Source of the DNA: an uncultured Collinsella sp.
GTDB lineage: Bacteria > Actinomycetota > Coriobacteriia > Coriobacteriales > Coriobacteriaceae
Reading direction: 5' to 3'
NCBI GenBank assembly: GCA_900542275.1
Contig: UQMW01000004.1
Coordinates: 34,933-98,932, forward strand
DNA length: 64,000 nt
Shown here: one piece after another, positions 41,076 through 49,979 of the stretch
How the letters are laid out: each line of letters starts with the position of its first letter
Numbering within the stretch: position 1 is the stretch's first letter
Program-made: the position numbers and the translations under genes
The notes under the pieces: generated by a model
The model's input: only the letters and a program-made list of their open reading frames with translations
Told to the model about the DNA's origin: nothing
Databases searched by the model: none

Positions 41076-42539
41076 ATGGCCTCTAAAGCTCAAAATGAAG
41101 AGATTATCGACCCTAATGGCCTTGATCTCTTTCGTCTGACCATGATGGTCATTACCGCCAGTATTTGTGGCGGTATCTTTTCGCTTGCCGGCGATATGGC
41201 GGCAGGCGGGGCAAATACCGGTGCGGTTATTGTCTCGTGGGGAATTTGTTTTATCGGCGTCTTTGCGCTGATGATGGTGTTCAACGGTTTGTCTCAGGCC
41301 CGTCCCGACTTGACCGGCGGCATCTATGCATACGCTGCGGCCGGTTTTGGCGATTACATTGGATTCAACTCCGCCTGGGGCTACTGGATCAGCGCATGTC
41401 TTTCCAACGTGAGCTTTGCGCTCTTGCTGTTTAGCGCGCTGGGCTATTTCTTCCCTGCGTTTGGCGCGGGCAACAACCTGCTTTCTATCGTTTGCGCCAG
41501 CGTGTTTTTGTGGTTCCTTACCGCCCTTGTGCTTCGTGGCGTTAAGGAGGCTGCGGGCATTAACACGATCGTCACGTTGGCGAAGCTGGTGCCGCTGGGG
41601 CTCTTTGTGCTGAGCATCGTGCTCCTGGGTAAGTTCAACGTCGATATCTTTATGGACAACTTCTGGGGAGAGCCGGCTGGTCCTGGCTTTGGCGAGCAGG
41701 TTGTCTCGACCATGATCGCCCTTGTCTGGGTCTTCACGGGCATCGAGGGCGCTGTTGTTATCTCGGGTCGCGCAAAGTACGTGCGTGACGTCGGCCGCTC
41801 GACAGCACTTGGATTCGCGGCTGTGTTCACGCTGTATCTGATCATCTCGATGCTGTCACTCGGCATTATGCCGCGCGAGGAGATGGCACAGCTCGCAACG
41901 CCCTCCATGGCGGGAATTCTCGAGTGCGCAATCGGTCCGGTTGGCGCTGCCATCGTGAACCTTGGCGTTATCCTCTCGCTGGTCGGCGCGATGCTGGGCT
42001 ACGTCATCATCGCTTCCGAGACGCCGTTCGAGGCGGCGCGCCAGGGTTCCTTCCCGCTGGCGTTTGCTAAGACGAACAAGCATGATGCCCCGGTGGTGAC
42101 GATTCTCGTGAGCTCCGGAATCACGCAGCTCTTCTTGATCGTGTCGTATGTGGCGGCGAGCACCTACCAGTTCTTCTATAGCTGCGCGGTTAACACGATT
42201 CTGGTTCCGTATGTCTGCTCGGCTGCCTATTACATGGTGATTGGTTGGAAGAAGGAGCATCTGGACGGACCGCATGCGCCAAGCGTCGGCAAGGCGCGAT
42301 TCTTCGGCACGCTCGGCTTCATTTACACATTGTTCCTTGTGTGGTCGACGGGCCTCCAGGGCGTCATGATCACGACGATCCTTTTTGCTCCGGCCATTCC
42401 CGTTTATATGCTGGGCGAGCGAGGTCGCGGTAAGCCGGTACTTCCGCACCTGCACGACAAGCTGATCGCAGCGGTGGTCATTGTCGTGGCGGTCATCTCG
42501 CTGTATCTGCACTTTGCCGGCATTGCACCGATAGTCTAA
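41076..42539 (+). CDS. APC-family amino acid antiporter (arginine/ornithine type)
   Basis: A 487-residue inner-membrane protein with about twelve transmembrane helices of the basic amino acid/polyamine antiporter group. TM1 has the unwound glycine motif ITASICGGIFSLAGDM, TM2-3 the GGIYAYAAAGFGDYIGF segment, and TM6 WVFTGIEGAVVISGRA, all typical of ArcD/YdgI-like exchangers. The gene follows the DDAH gene, so a natural role is to import methylarginine or arginine and export citrulline or ornithine. That role is inferred from context. GAAGGGGGTG precedes the ATG. Confidence 0.85.
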   Translation: MASKAQNEEIIDPNGLDLFRLTMMVITASICGGIFSLAGDMAAGGANTGAVIVSWGICFIGVFALMMVFNGLSQARPDLTGGIYAYAAAGFGDYIGFNSAWGYWISACLSNVSFALLLFSALGYFFPAFGAGNNLLSIVCASVFLWFLTALVLRGVKEAAGINTIVTLAKLVPLGLFVLSIVLLGKFNVDIFMDNFWGEPAGPGFGEQVVSTMIALVWVFTGIEGAVVISGRAKYVRDVGRSTALGFAAVFTLYLIISMLSLGIMPREEMAQLATPSMAGILECAIGPVGAAIVNLGVILSLVGAMLGYVIIASETPFEAARQGSFPLAFAKTNKHDAPVVTILVSSGITQLFLIVSYVAASTYQFFYSCAVNTILVPYVCSAAYYMVIGWKKEHLDGPHAPSVGKARFFGTLGFIYTLFLVWSTGLQGVMITTILFAPAIPVYMLGERGRGKPVLPHLHDKLIAAVVIVVAVISLYLHFAGIAPIV

Positions 42540-42652
42540 GACTGCGGCAAGCTTCATCGCTTGGTAAGCCGACGGAGGCGTCGCGTGCCGGTGCCGTTCG
42601 GTAATCCATAACTGACGTGGGCCTCTGTAACGTGTCTTTGTGAGCGCCCACC

Positions 42653-42694
42653 AAGCCCGCGCAGGTGACATTTGTTGCCAGCGCGGGCTTTTGC
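42653..42694 (+). terminator. Terminator after the exchanger gene
   Basis: AAGCCCGCGC and GCGCGGGCTT pair around an AT-rich loop, then TTGC. The family V hairpin follows directly. Confidence 0.75.
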
Positions 42695-42761
42695 AGTTGC
42701 GGTGAAATAGTTCCTGTTTTTGCTGGTTAAAGCATTAAACAGGAACTATTCCACCGCAACT
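42695..42761. repeat. Intergenic hairpin, family V (copy 1)
   Basis: AGTTGCGGTGAAATAGTTCC (42695-42714) runs into CTGTTT. Its near-complement AAACAGGAACTATTCCACCG runs to CAACT at 42761. The second copy is at 47141-47207. From 42762 to 43003 only spacer was seen. Confidence 0.88.
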
Positions 42762-43003
42762 TCGTTTTGATTCGCTGGGGGACGGAGGAAGCGACGATCC
42801 GGAATCCACCTGCATGGTCGTCGCTCCGCATCCCGTCCGTTGGCGCAAATGGTGCCAAATGTAATCTGTCCCCTTGCACGCTTGTTCCCCCTCGCAGCAA
42901 TCTGTTGATTGAACGTCATTGTATACTCGCGGTTTCTGGGAAACCGTCTCGCAGCAAAGTAGACTAGATGGCCATTTCAAAAAGCCTACTCAGAGGAGGA
43001 ATC

Positions 43004-43324
43004 ATGCTTGAGGGTACGTATGTGGTTTCGGCCCAGACGCCGGTGGGGAGTAAGCGCGGCGAGGTGACGTTTTCACATGGGGTGAACGGTGCGCTCAGGG
43101 CAGTGCTAAATGTCAGGGGTCTCAATATCGCTCTCTCGAGTGCCCGCGCTGAGGGCGACTTCTTTGAGCTCTCGGGCACTATCTCCCACGTCTTGATGGG
43201 CAAGGCGCCCTTTACATGCACGGGGTCGGTCGAGGGTGATCGACTCACTGCTACCGCGCGGTCGGGTTCCGTTTCGATCTCGCTGAGCGGTATGCGTAAA
43301 GAGCTTTCGGGGCGCACCGCATAA
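43004..43324 (+). CDS. Small conserved-looking protein of unknown function
   Basis: Not recognised. A 106-residue protein starting MLEGTYVVSAQTPVG after GAGGAGGAATC, which supports the start. It has no signal peptide, no membrane segment and no cysteine cluster (one Cys). The sequence alternates short beta-strand-like stretches with Gly turns (GALRAVLNVRGLNIALSS, FELSGTISHVLMG, FTCTGSVEGDRLTATA), suggesting a small beta barrel or sandwich. It lies 120 bases upstream of the FeoA-FeoB gene on the same strand but with no clear coupling. Good coding bias and ribosome site make it a real gene. Confidence 0.7.
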   Translation: MLEGTYVVSAQTPVGSKRGEVTFSHGVNGALRAVLNVRGLNIALSSARAEGDFFELSGTISHVLMGKAPFTCTGSVEGDRLTATARSGSVSISLSGMRKELSGRTA

Positions 43325-43445
43325 AGTTTGCGCAGGTAAACATCGGTATTTGACTTTATAAAATAGTTCAGAGCGCTATCATTTGTCGTTACGAGTTGGT
43401 TAACCCCGGTAAACAGTTAACCGCGTCTAACGAAAGGATGAGCGC

Positions 43446-45806
43446 GTGAAGCTCGATACACTCGAGATTGGAAAGGACGCCGTTGTCGCATCGGTGGCAT
43501 CGGACGATCAGGCACTCCGACAGCATATTTTGGACATGGGCCTGACGCCGGGCACCGAAGTCACCATGATGAAGTACGCCCCCATGGGCGACCCGCTCGA
43601 GATTCGCCTGCGTGGCTACGAGTTGACGCTGCGCAAGGACGATGCCGCTCGCATCGAGCTCGTGGGTATTCACGACACCGATACGGGTCCGCGCGCTAAC
43701 GCCGCAATCGGCACGACGGAGCATCCGGCCCTGGGCGAGGGGACGTATTCGCCCCGTGCGGCAAAGACGGCCGTGCCCGAGGGCGCGCCGCTGCACTTTG
43801 CCCTCGCTGGCAACCAAAACTGCGGCAAGACCACGTTATTCAACCAGCTGACGGGCTCCAACCAGCACGTCGGTAACTTTCCCGGCGTGACGGTCGACCG
43901 CAAAGATGGCACCATCCGCAACCACCCCGAGGCAAGCGTTACCGACCTGCCCGGCATTTACTCCCTGTCGCCGTACACGGGCGAGGAGATCGTGAGCCGC
44001 CAGTTTATCCTGGATGAGCATCCCGACGCCATCATCGACATCATCGACGCCACCAACATCGAGCGCAATCTGTACCTGACGCTGCAGCTTATGGAGCTCG
44101 ATCGCCCCATGGTCATCGCGCTCAACATGATGGACGAGGTGACGGCCAACGGCGGCGCCGTGGACGTCAACCTGCTCGAGAGCCTGTTGGGCGTGCCTGT
44201 TGTCCCCATTAGCGCCGCCCGCAACGAGGGCATCGGTGAGCTGGTGGAACACGCTCTGCACGTGGCGCGGTTCCGCGAGCGTCCCGGTCGCCTGGACTTC
44301 TGCGCGCCCGATTGCCCGGACGGCGGCGCGCTGCATCGCTGCATCCACGGCATCGCCAACCTTATCGAGGACCATGCCGCGACGGCGCATATTCCGGTGC
44401 GTTTCGCAGCGACCAAACTGGTCGAGGGCGACGAGCTGGTAACCGAGGCGCTTCATCTCGACCGCAACGAACTCGACGCTATCGAGCACATCATTACCCA
44501 GATGGAGGGCGAGGCAGGCACCGACCGTCTGTCCGCACTGGCCGACATGCGCTTTAGCTTTATCGGCGACGTGTGCGGGCATTGCGTCGTCAAGCCGCAC
44601 GAGAGCCGCGAGCACGTGCGCTCCGTCAAGATCGACCGCATCCTGACGGGTCGCTACACAGCCATTCCGGCGTTCCTGGTGATCATGGGCCTCGTCTTTT
44701 GGCTGACGTTTGGCGTGATCGGCGCGGCGCTGCAGGGACTCATGGAGGACGGCATCGCGGTCATCATCGCCTCGGCCGATGCGGGCCTCAAGGCGTTCGG
44801 AACCAACGACGTGGTGCGCTCGCTGGCTGTCGACGGCGTGCTTACGGGCGTGGGCAGCGTGCTGACCTTCCTGCCGATTATCGTCGTGCTCTTCTTGTTC
44901 CTCTCCATTCTGGAAGACTCCGGATACATGGCGCGCGTGGCCTTTGTCATGGATAAGGTGCTGCGCCGCTTTGGCCTGTCGGGCCGCAGTTTTGTGCCCA
45001 TGCTCGTCGGTTTTGGCTGCACCGTGCCGGCTATCATGTCGACCCGTACGCTCCCATCCGAGCACGACCGCAAGATGACGGTCATGCTCACGCCGTTTAT
45101 GAGCTGTTCGGCCAAGTTGCCGGTCTACGGCTTGCTGTGCGGGGCGTTTTTCCCGCAGGCGACAGTTCCCGCCATGGTCTCGCTCTATCTGATTGGCATT
45201 GCGGTCGGTTGCATCGCGGCTTTGGTGCTCAATCGCACGGCATTTAAGGGCGACCCGGTGCCGTTTATCATGGAGCTTCCCAATTACCGCTTGCCGAGCG
45301 TTAAGACGACGGTGATGCTGGCATGGGATAAGGCCAAGGACTTTATTACCAAGGCCTTTACCATTATCTTTGCCGCTACCGTGGTCATCTGGTTCCTGCA
45401 GACGTTCGATATCCGCTTTAACGTGGTCGCCGACCAGTCGCAAAGCCTGCTTGCCGGTCTGGGTAGCATCATCGCGCCGGTGCTGGCCCCGCTCGGCTTT
45501 GGCGACTGGCGCGCCTCGACGGCACTCGTTACGGGACTCATTGCCAAGGAGAGCGTCATCTCGACGCTCACGGTGCTTTTGGGCGCAACCTCTCCCGCGG
45601 CACTGTCAGCCATGTTTTCGCCGTTTACTGCCTACGTGTTCCTGGTCTTTACGCTGCTGTACCCGCCCTGCGTGGCGTCCATCGGCGCCGTCAAGAGCGA
45701 GTTGGGCGCGCGCTATGCCGTTGCCGTGTTCGCGTTTCAGGTGACGGTCGCCTGGATCGTGGCGTTTGTCGTGCATTCGGCGGGCATATTGCTGGGGCTG
45801 GCTTAG
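43446..45806 (+). CDS. feoB: FeoA-FeoB fusion ferrous iron transporter
   Basis: A 786-residue Fe(II) uptake protein in which FeoA is fused to the N terminus of FeoB. Residues 1-78 are an SH3-like FeoA domain (LRQHILDMGLTPGTEVTMM). After a 35-residue linker comes the GTPase domain with G1 AGNQNCGKTT (about 121-130), the GVTVDRKDG switch, G3 DLPGIYSLSPY and G4 ALNMMDE. The membrane part begins near residue 400 and holds the two Gate motifs, including GFGCTVPAIMSTRTL. Start GTG 43446 follows GAAAGGATG. Separate feoA and feoB genes are more common, and fusion keeps a 1:1 ratio. Confidence 0.94.
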   Translation: MKLDTLEIGKDAVVASVASDDQALRQHILDMGLTPGTEVTMMKYAPMGDPLEIRLRGYELTLRKDDAARIELVGIHDTDTGPRANAAIGTTEHPALGEGTYSPRAAKTAVPEGAPLHFALAGNQNCGKTTLFNQLTGSNQHVGNFPGVTVDRKDGTIRNHPEASVTDLPGIYSLSPYTGEEIVSRQFILDEHPDAIIDIIDATNIERNLYLTLQLMELDRPMVIALNMMDEVTANGGAVDVNLLESLLGVPVVPISAARNEGIGELVEHALHVARFRERPGRLDFCAPDCPDGGALHRCIHGIANLIEDHAATAHIPVRFAATKLVEGDELVTEALHLDRNELDAIEHIITQMEGEAGTDRLSALADMRFSFIGDVCGHCVVKPHESREHVRSVKIDRILTGRYTAIPAFLVIMGLVFWLTFGVIGAALQGLMEDGIAVIIASADAGLKAFGTNDVVRSLAVDGVLTGVGSVLTFLPIIVVLFLFLSILEDSGYMARVAFVMDKVLRRFGLSGRSFVPMLVGFGCTVPAIMSTRTLPSEHDRKMTVMLTPFMSCSAKLPVYGLLCGAFFPQATVPAMVSLYLIGIAVGCIAALVLNRTAFKGDPVPFIMELPNYRLPSVKTTVMLAWDKAKDFITKAFTIIFAATVVIWFLQTFDIRFNVVADQSQSLLAGLGSIIAPVLAPLGFGDWRASTALVTGLIAKESVISTLTVLLGATSPAALSAMFSPFTAYVFLVFTLLYPPCVASIGAVKSELGARYAVAVFAFQVTVAWIVAFVVHSAGILLGLA

Positions 45807-45847
45807 TTATTTATTGACGGCGCAACCTCTGTGTATTGAGTTGATTG

Positions 45848-45884
45848 CGGCCCTGCATCTGTACTGACGGATGCGGGGCCGTTG
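45848..45884 (+). terminator. Terminator after feoB
   Basis: CGGCCCTGCATC pairs with GGATGCGGGGCCG, followed by TTGCT. The T-run is weak. Confidence 0.6.
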
Positions 45885-45893
45885 CTATATAAT
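45864..45893 (+). promoter_or_regulatory. Candidate promoter of the MFS gene
   Basis: -10 TATAAT (45888-45893) with a poor -35 CTGACG (45864-45869) at an 18-base spacing, 36 bases before the MFS ATG. It overlaps the feoB terminator. Confidence 0.45.
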
Positions 45894-45928
45894 CGCCCAC
45901 CGCTCAAGACAATCGGAGAGGTTTCTAC

Positions 45929-47125
45929 ATGACTCAGGCAAGACAAGATGGCATCTCACTCAAGCAGTGGCTCCCGCTTATCGGGCTCGCCTGCTGCGCG
46001 TTCGTGTTCAACACGTCGGAGTTTATGCCCATCGGCCTTCTGACTGATATCGCCGCATCGTTCTCGCTCACCGAGGCCCAGGCAGGCATCATGATCTCGG
46101 TCTATGCTTGGGGCGTCATGCTGCTGTCGCTGCCACTCATGGTGTTTGCCTCGCGCTTTGAGTTCAAGTGGATGCTGCTCGGCGTGCTCGCCGTGTTTTC
46201 TCTGGGTCAGTTCCTGTCTGCTGTGGCACCGACATATCCCATCCTGGTCTGTGCGCGCCTGGTGGTCGCTTGCGCACATGCCGTGTTCTGGTCGGTCGCC
46301 TCGATTATGGCCTCGCGCCTGGTTGACGCCCGCCACGGGGCGCTCGCCATCAGCATGATCGCCACGGGCTCGTCTATCGCGCAGATTTTCGGCCTGCCCC
46401 TCGGTCGTGCCATCGGCCTGGCCGTGGGCTGGCGCATGACGTTTGCCGTGGTCGGGGTTTTCTCTGCCGCCGCGGTGGTGTACCAGGCAGCGGTGTTCCC
46501 GGCCATGCCGGCGGGTGAGCGCTTTACCGTTAAGCAGCTGCCCGAGCTGCTCAAGAACCCGTTCCTGATCGCGCTCTACGCGGTCACGGTCTTTATGGCG
46601 ACCGGCTATTACGCAAGCTACAGCTATATCGAGCCCTTCCTGGCGCAGGTCGCGCACGTCGATGCGGGTGCCATCACCATGACGCTGACGGCGTTTGGCT
46701 GTTCTGGTCTGCTCGGAAGCTGGCTGTTTGGCCGCCTGTTCGATGGGCATCGCTTCCCGTTCTTGGCTATCACGCTCTCCGGCGTGCCGGTGGCTCTGCT
46801 GCTTATGGCCCCCGCAGCCTCGGCGCTCGTGTTGGTGCTTGCCGTCTGCGCACTATGGGGCTGCTGCGCCACGGCCTTTAACGTGGCGTTTCAGGCCGAG
46901 CTCATCAAGTACACGCCGGCGGACTCGTCGGCCGTCGCCATGTCGATCTTCTCGGGCCTGTTTAACCTTGGTATCGGCACGGGCACCGCGATCGGCGGAG
47001 CCGTGGTTTCGGGTCCCGGTATCGCTTGGATTGGCTTCGTGGGCGGGGCGATTACCGTCGTGGGCGTCATCCTCGCCATCACCGTACTGTTCCCGGCCAT
47101 ACGCCGTGCCAAACCCGTTGCCTAA
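45929..47125 (+). CDS. MFS transporter (SotB/sugar-efflux or drug-efflux like)
   Basis: A 398-residue, 12-helix major facilitator in the DHA1-type group. FNTSEFMPIGLLTDIA in TM1 and the loop 2-3 region ending FASRFEFKW match the SotB/YdhP/AraJ subgroup (TSEF-PIGLL motif). The antiporter motif C equivalent is GSSIAQIFGLPLGR in TM5. The substrate cannot be assigned; relatives export sugars, arabinose or drugs. GGAGAGG lies before the ATG. Single gene between feoB and a family V repeat. Confidence 0.87.
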   Translation: MTQARQDGISLKQWLPLIGLACCAFVFNTSEFMPIGLLTDIAASFSLTEAQAGIMISVYAWGVMLLSLPLMVFASRFEFKWMLLGVLAVFSLGQFLSAVAPTYPILVCARLVVACAHAVFWSVASIMASRLVDARHGALAISMIATGSSIAQIFGLPLGRAIGLAVGWRMTFAVVGVFSAAAVVYQAAVFPAMPAGERFTVKQLPELLKNPFLIALYAVTVFMATGYYASYSYIEPFLAQVAHVDAGAITMTLTAFGCSGLLGSWLFGRLFDGHRFPFLAITLSGVPVALLLMAPAASALVLVLAVCALWGCCATAFNVAFQAELIKYTPADSSAVAMSIFSGLFNLGIGTGTAIGGAVVSGPGIAWIGFVGGAITVVGVILAITVLFPAIRRAKPVA

Positions 47126-47140
47126 TCACGTCCTCTCATC

Positions 47141-47207
47141 AGTTGCGGTGGATTAGTTCCTGTTTAAGGCCTCTGAAGGCCAAAGCAGGAACTATTCCAC
47201 CGCAACT
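47141..47207. repeat. Intergenic hairpin, family V (copy 2)
   Basis: AGTTGCGGTGGATTAGTTCC and GGAACTATTCCACCGCAACT arms, with an inner dyad AGGCCTCTGAAGGCC. It is the same element as at 42695-42761 with compensated differences. Confidence 0.88.
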
Positions 47208-47278
47208 TATTTTGGGGAAAAGGATACAAACTGGGCATACAATGGATGTCGTTGTGTTGGGCTTACCGGGAGGTTGCT

Positions 47279-48655
47279 ATGTGGGCATACGAGACGACGT
47301 TCTACCAGATCTATCCGCTGGGCTTTTGCGGAGCTCCGCGCGAGAACGTCGCGCCCGTTGCCGAGGACGAGCTCTCCCAAGCTGCTGGTACCGCGTCCAA
47401 TCCCGATGCCCCCATCATGAAAATCGCCCAATGGGCCGATTACCTGCAGGAGCTCGGTATCGGTGCCGTGCTGATCAACCCTCCGCTTGAGTCCGATAGC
47501 CATGGCTACGACACGCGCAGCCTGCGCCATATCGACCGTCGCCTGGGTGGGGACGTCGACTTTGCCGCCGTATGCGACACGCTGCACGCCCATGGCATCC
47601 GCGTGGTGCTCGATGCGGTCTTCAACCACGTCGGTCGCGGCTTTTGGGCCTTCCGCGATGTGCAGGAGCGCAAGTGGGACTCGCCCTACAAGGACTGGTT
47701 CCATATTAGCTTTGACGGCGATTCCTGCTATGGCGACGGCTTTTGGTACGAGGGCTGGGAAGGCCATTTTGAGCTTGTGAAGCTCAACCTGCAAAATCCC
47801 GCTGTGGTCGATTACCTGCTCGAGTCTGTGCGCCGTTGGGCCGACGTCTTTGGCGTCGACGGCCTGCGCCTGGACGTTGCCTATATGCTCGACCGCGACT
47901 TTATGCGCCGCCTGCACGCCTTTGCCCGTGAGCTCAAGCCTGACTTTGTGCTGATCGGCGAGACGCTCCACGGCGACTACAACCAGATCGTCAACGACGA
48001 GATGCTCGACTCCTGCACCAACTACGAGTGCTACAAGGGCCTGTACTCCAGCTTTAACTCGGTCAATATGTTCGAGATCGCGCACTCGTTGCACCGTCAG
48101 TTTGGCGGCGACCCCTGGTGCATCTACCGCGGCAAGCACCTGCTGTCGTTTGTCGACAACCACGACGTGCCGCGCCTGGCAAGCATCCTCACCGACAAGT
48201 CGTGCCTGCGTCCCGCCTATGGCATGCTCTTTGGCATGCCGGGCATCCCGTGCGTCTACTATGGCAGCGAGTGGGGAATTGCTGGCGAAAAGGGCGGCCC
48301 CGATGGCGACTGGGCGCTGCGCCCTGCGCTCGATGAGCCTGCGCCCAACGAGCTGACGGCGTTCATCACGCAGCTTGCGCACCTTCGCTCGGCCGACGAC
48401 GCGGCGGCACGCGCTCTCAGCTACGGCGCGTACCGCAACGTGGTGATACAGAACAAGCAGCTGCTGTTCGAGCGCGCCTGTGACGACGCGACGGTGCTCG
48501 TGGCGGTGAACGCCGTGGGCGAGCCTTACACCTTTGCCGCCGGCGAGCTCAACGGGTCCTTTGTCGACCTGCTTGCCGACGATGCGCCCAATGTCGAGCT
48601 GACGGGTACCCTTGAGCTTGCACCCTACGAGGTGCGCTATCTGTTGAGAGCCTAG
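47279..48655 (+). CDS. GH13-family alpha-glucan hydrolase
   Basis: A 458-residue cytoplasmic alpha-amylase-family enzyme without signal peptide or N-terminal starch-binding domain. The four GH13 regions are DAVFNHVG (I), GLRLDVAYM (II, nucleophile D199), IGETLHG (III, acid/base E228) and FVDNHDVPRL (IV, D296). The compact catalytic barrel and short C domain suggest a maltodextrin hydrolase, neopullulanase-like enzyme or similar acting on imported oligosaccharides. ATG 47279 follows GGGAGG. The glycosylase gene starts three bases after its stop, so the two are co-transcribed although unrelated in function. Confidence 0.9.
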   Translation: MWAYETTFYQIYPLGFCGAPRENVAPVAEDELSQAAGTASNPDAPIMKIAQWADYLQELGIGAVLINPPLESDSHGYDTRSLRHIDRRLGGDVDFAAVCDTLHAHGIRVVLDAVFNHVGRGFWAFRDVQERKWDSPYKDWFHISFDGDSCYGDGFWYEGWEGHFELVKLNLQNPAVVDYLLESVRRWADVFGVDGLRLDVAYMLDRDFMRRLHAFARELKPDFVLIGETLHGDYNQIVNDEMLDSCTNYECYKGLYSSFNSVNMFEIAHSLHRQFGGDPWCIYRGKHLLSFVDNHDVPRLASILTDKSCLRPAYGMLFGMPGIPCVYYGSEWGIAGEKGGPDGDWALRPALDEPAPNELTAFITQLAHLRSADDAAARALSYGAYRNVVIQNKQLLFERACDDATVLVAVNAVGEPYTFAAGELNGSFVDLLADDAPNVELTGTLELAPYEVRYLLRA

Positions 48656-48658
48656 CCC

Positions 48659-49222
48659 ATGGCCGTGTCTGACGAGGGCTATCAACATATTGAGCATGGG
48701 TTTGAGCCCGTGTTCGACCAGCACTCGCGCGTTTTGGTGCTCGGGTCGTTTCCCTCGGTGCTTTCGCGCGCCAATGCCTTTTATTACGGCAACCCTCAGA
48801 ATCGCTTTTGGCGTGTGATGGCCACGTGCCTCGGTATGCCTGTGCCGCCCAACGAGGGCGATCTTTTGGCAAGCGGTGAGCCCGCGACGCTTGATGCCTC
48901 CATTGCCGCCAAGCGATCCATGCTGTTGAACGGTGGCGTGGCCCTGTGGGATGTGATTGAGAGCTGCGACATTAAGGGCTCGAGCGACGCGAGCATTCGC
49001 AACGTTGTGCCGGCACATATCGAGTGCATTACCGATGCCGCGCCGATCGAGGTCGTTGTCTGTAACGGCGGTACGGCAGGGCGACTCTACAAACGCTACT
49101 TGCAAGATCGGACGGGGCTGCCCGCCATCGTCCTGCCCTCGACAAGTCCTGCCAATGCCGCCTGGCGCCTGGAACGTCTTGTTGAGCGTTGGCACGAAGC
49201 CGTTGACTGGGCTGTTATTTAG
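48659..49222 (+). CDS. DNA-deoxyinosine glycosylase (UDG family 6)
   Basis: A 187-residue DNA repair enzyme of the hypoxanthine-DNA glycosylase family, removing deaminated adenine. Characteristic sequences are VLVLGSFPSVLSRANAFYYG, NPQNRFWRV and the C-terminal LPSTSPANAAW, matching the UDG-superfamily motifs with family 6 features. It lies three bases after the GH13 gene. Its stop is separated by a single base from the convergent gene, so the two transcripts overlap at their 3' ends. Confidence 0.85.
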   Translation: MAVSDEGYQHIEHGFEPVFDQHSRVLVLGSFPSVLSRANAFYYGNPQNRFWRVMATCLGMPVPPNEGDLLASGEPATLDASIAAKRSMLLNGGVALWDVIESCDIKGSSDASIRNVVPAHIECITDAAPIEVVVCNGGTAGRLYKRYLQDRTGLPAIVLPSTSPANAAWRLERLVERWHEAVDWAVI

Positions 49223-49223
49223 T

Positions 49224-49886
49224 TTAGATTTTTGTTTGAGCGTGGGCGCCCAGACGTTTCAGAACGCCTCGCCAGATCGGCGCGGGCACGGCTGGCTCGG
49301 CGCAAACCATGCCGTCGGTGTCGACGTTGGCGGCATTGCCGCCGCCAAGTCGCTGTGCATGCTCGACGGAGCAGCCCATGCGCACAGCGCCCACAAGCTT
49401 ATCCATCGCTTCCGAAAATGGTCGGCGCAAGAGGCCCATGCGTGGGGAATGGCGAAGCGCCGCAATGCCGCTGCCAGCGCAGATGGCAACGCCGCCACAC
49501 CACAATTGGTCATGGCTCTCGCATGCCTTGTGCAGGCGAACGGCGGTCTCACACGCCTGCTCAGTGCCCTCTTGTGCGGCTCGAATCGCGGCATAGACGC
49601 GCGCTCCCGTACCGCCAAAGCGCTCAAGCGCCTGCTCGATAGCTGTCAACGTCTCATCGTCAGCCACATCTTCAATGGCCAGCACGATGCCGTCGGCAAC
49701 GCTGCCGGCGTCATTTGCCTTCAAGTCGACTGGGCGGGGGAGTGCAGTGCCGGAAAGCCGTGCATAGGCGGCGATGGCATCCTGCAGGTCCCAGAGCAAA
49801 AACTCAAGATCGGCGCTCTCGGGAATACTGACATACGCAATGGTTTGCAGTGTTTTGGGCTTATCGCTGTGCGCGGTCGTCTCCAT
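49224..49886 (-). CDS. Conserved-looking hypothetical protein
   Basis: Not recognised. A 220-residue soluble protein with coding bias like its neighbours. It begins METTAHSDKPKTLQTIAYVSIPESADLEFLLWDL. The middle part has EDVADDETLTAIEQALERFG. The C-terminal part carries LWCGGVAICAGSGIAALRHS and MGLLRRPFSEAMDKLVGAVR, which resembles the end of some flavodoxin-like or oxidoreductase families, but this is too weak for a call. Four cysteines occur, without a clear metal motif. It is convergent with the glycosylase gene. Confidence 0.65.
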   Translation of the reverse strand: METTAHSDKPKTLQTIAYVSIPESADLEFLLWDLQDAIAAYARLSGTALPRPVDLKANDAGSVADGIVLAIEDVADDETLTAIEQALERFGGTGARVYAAIRAAQEGTEQACETAVRLHKACESHDQLWCGGVAICAGSGIAALRHSPRMGLLRRPFSEAMDKLVGAVRMGCSVEHAQRLGGGNAANVDTDGMVCAEPAVPAPIWRGVLKRLGAHAQTKI

Positions 49887-49979
49887 GCCGCCTTCTTTCC
49901 GGTTGGTTTCCGTTTAGGTTACACCGTCTGGTGACGCTTCGCCGCGCTATCCTAGTGCAACCCTTACGAAAGGAACGCC

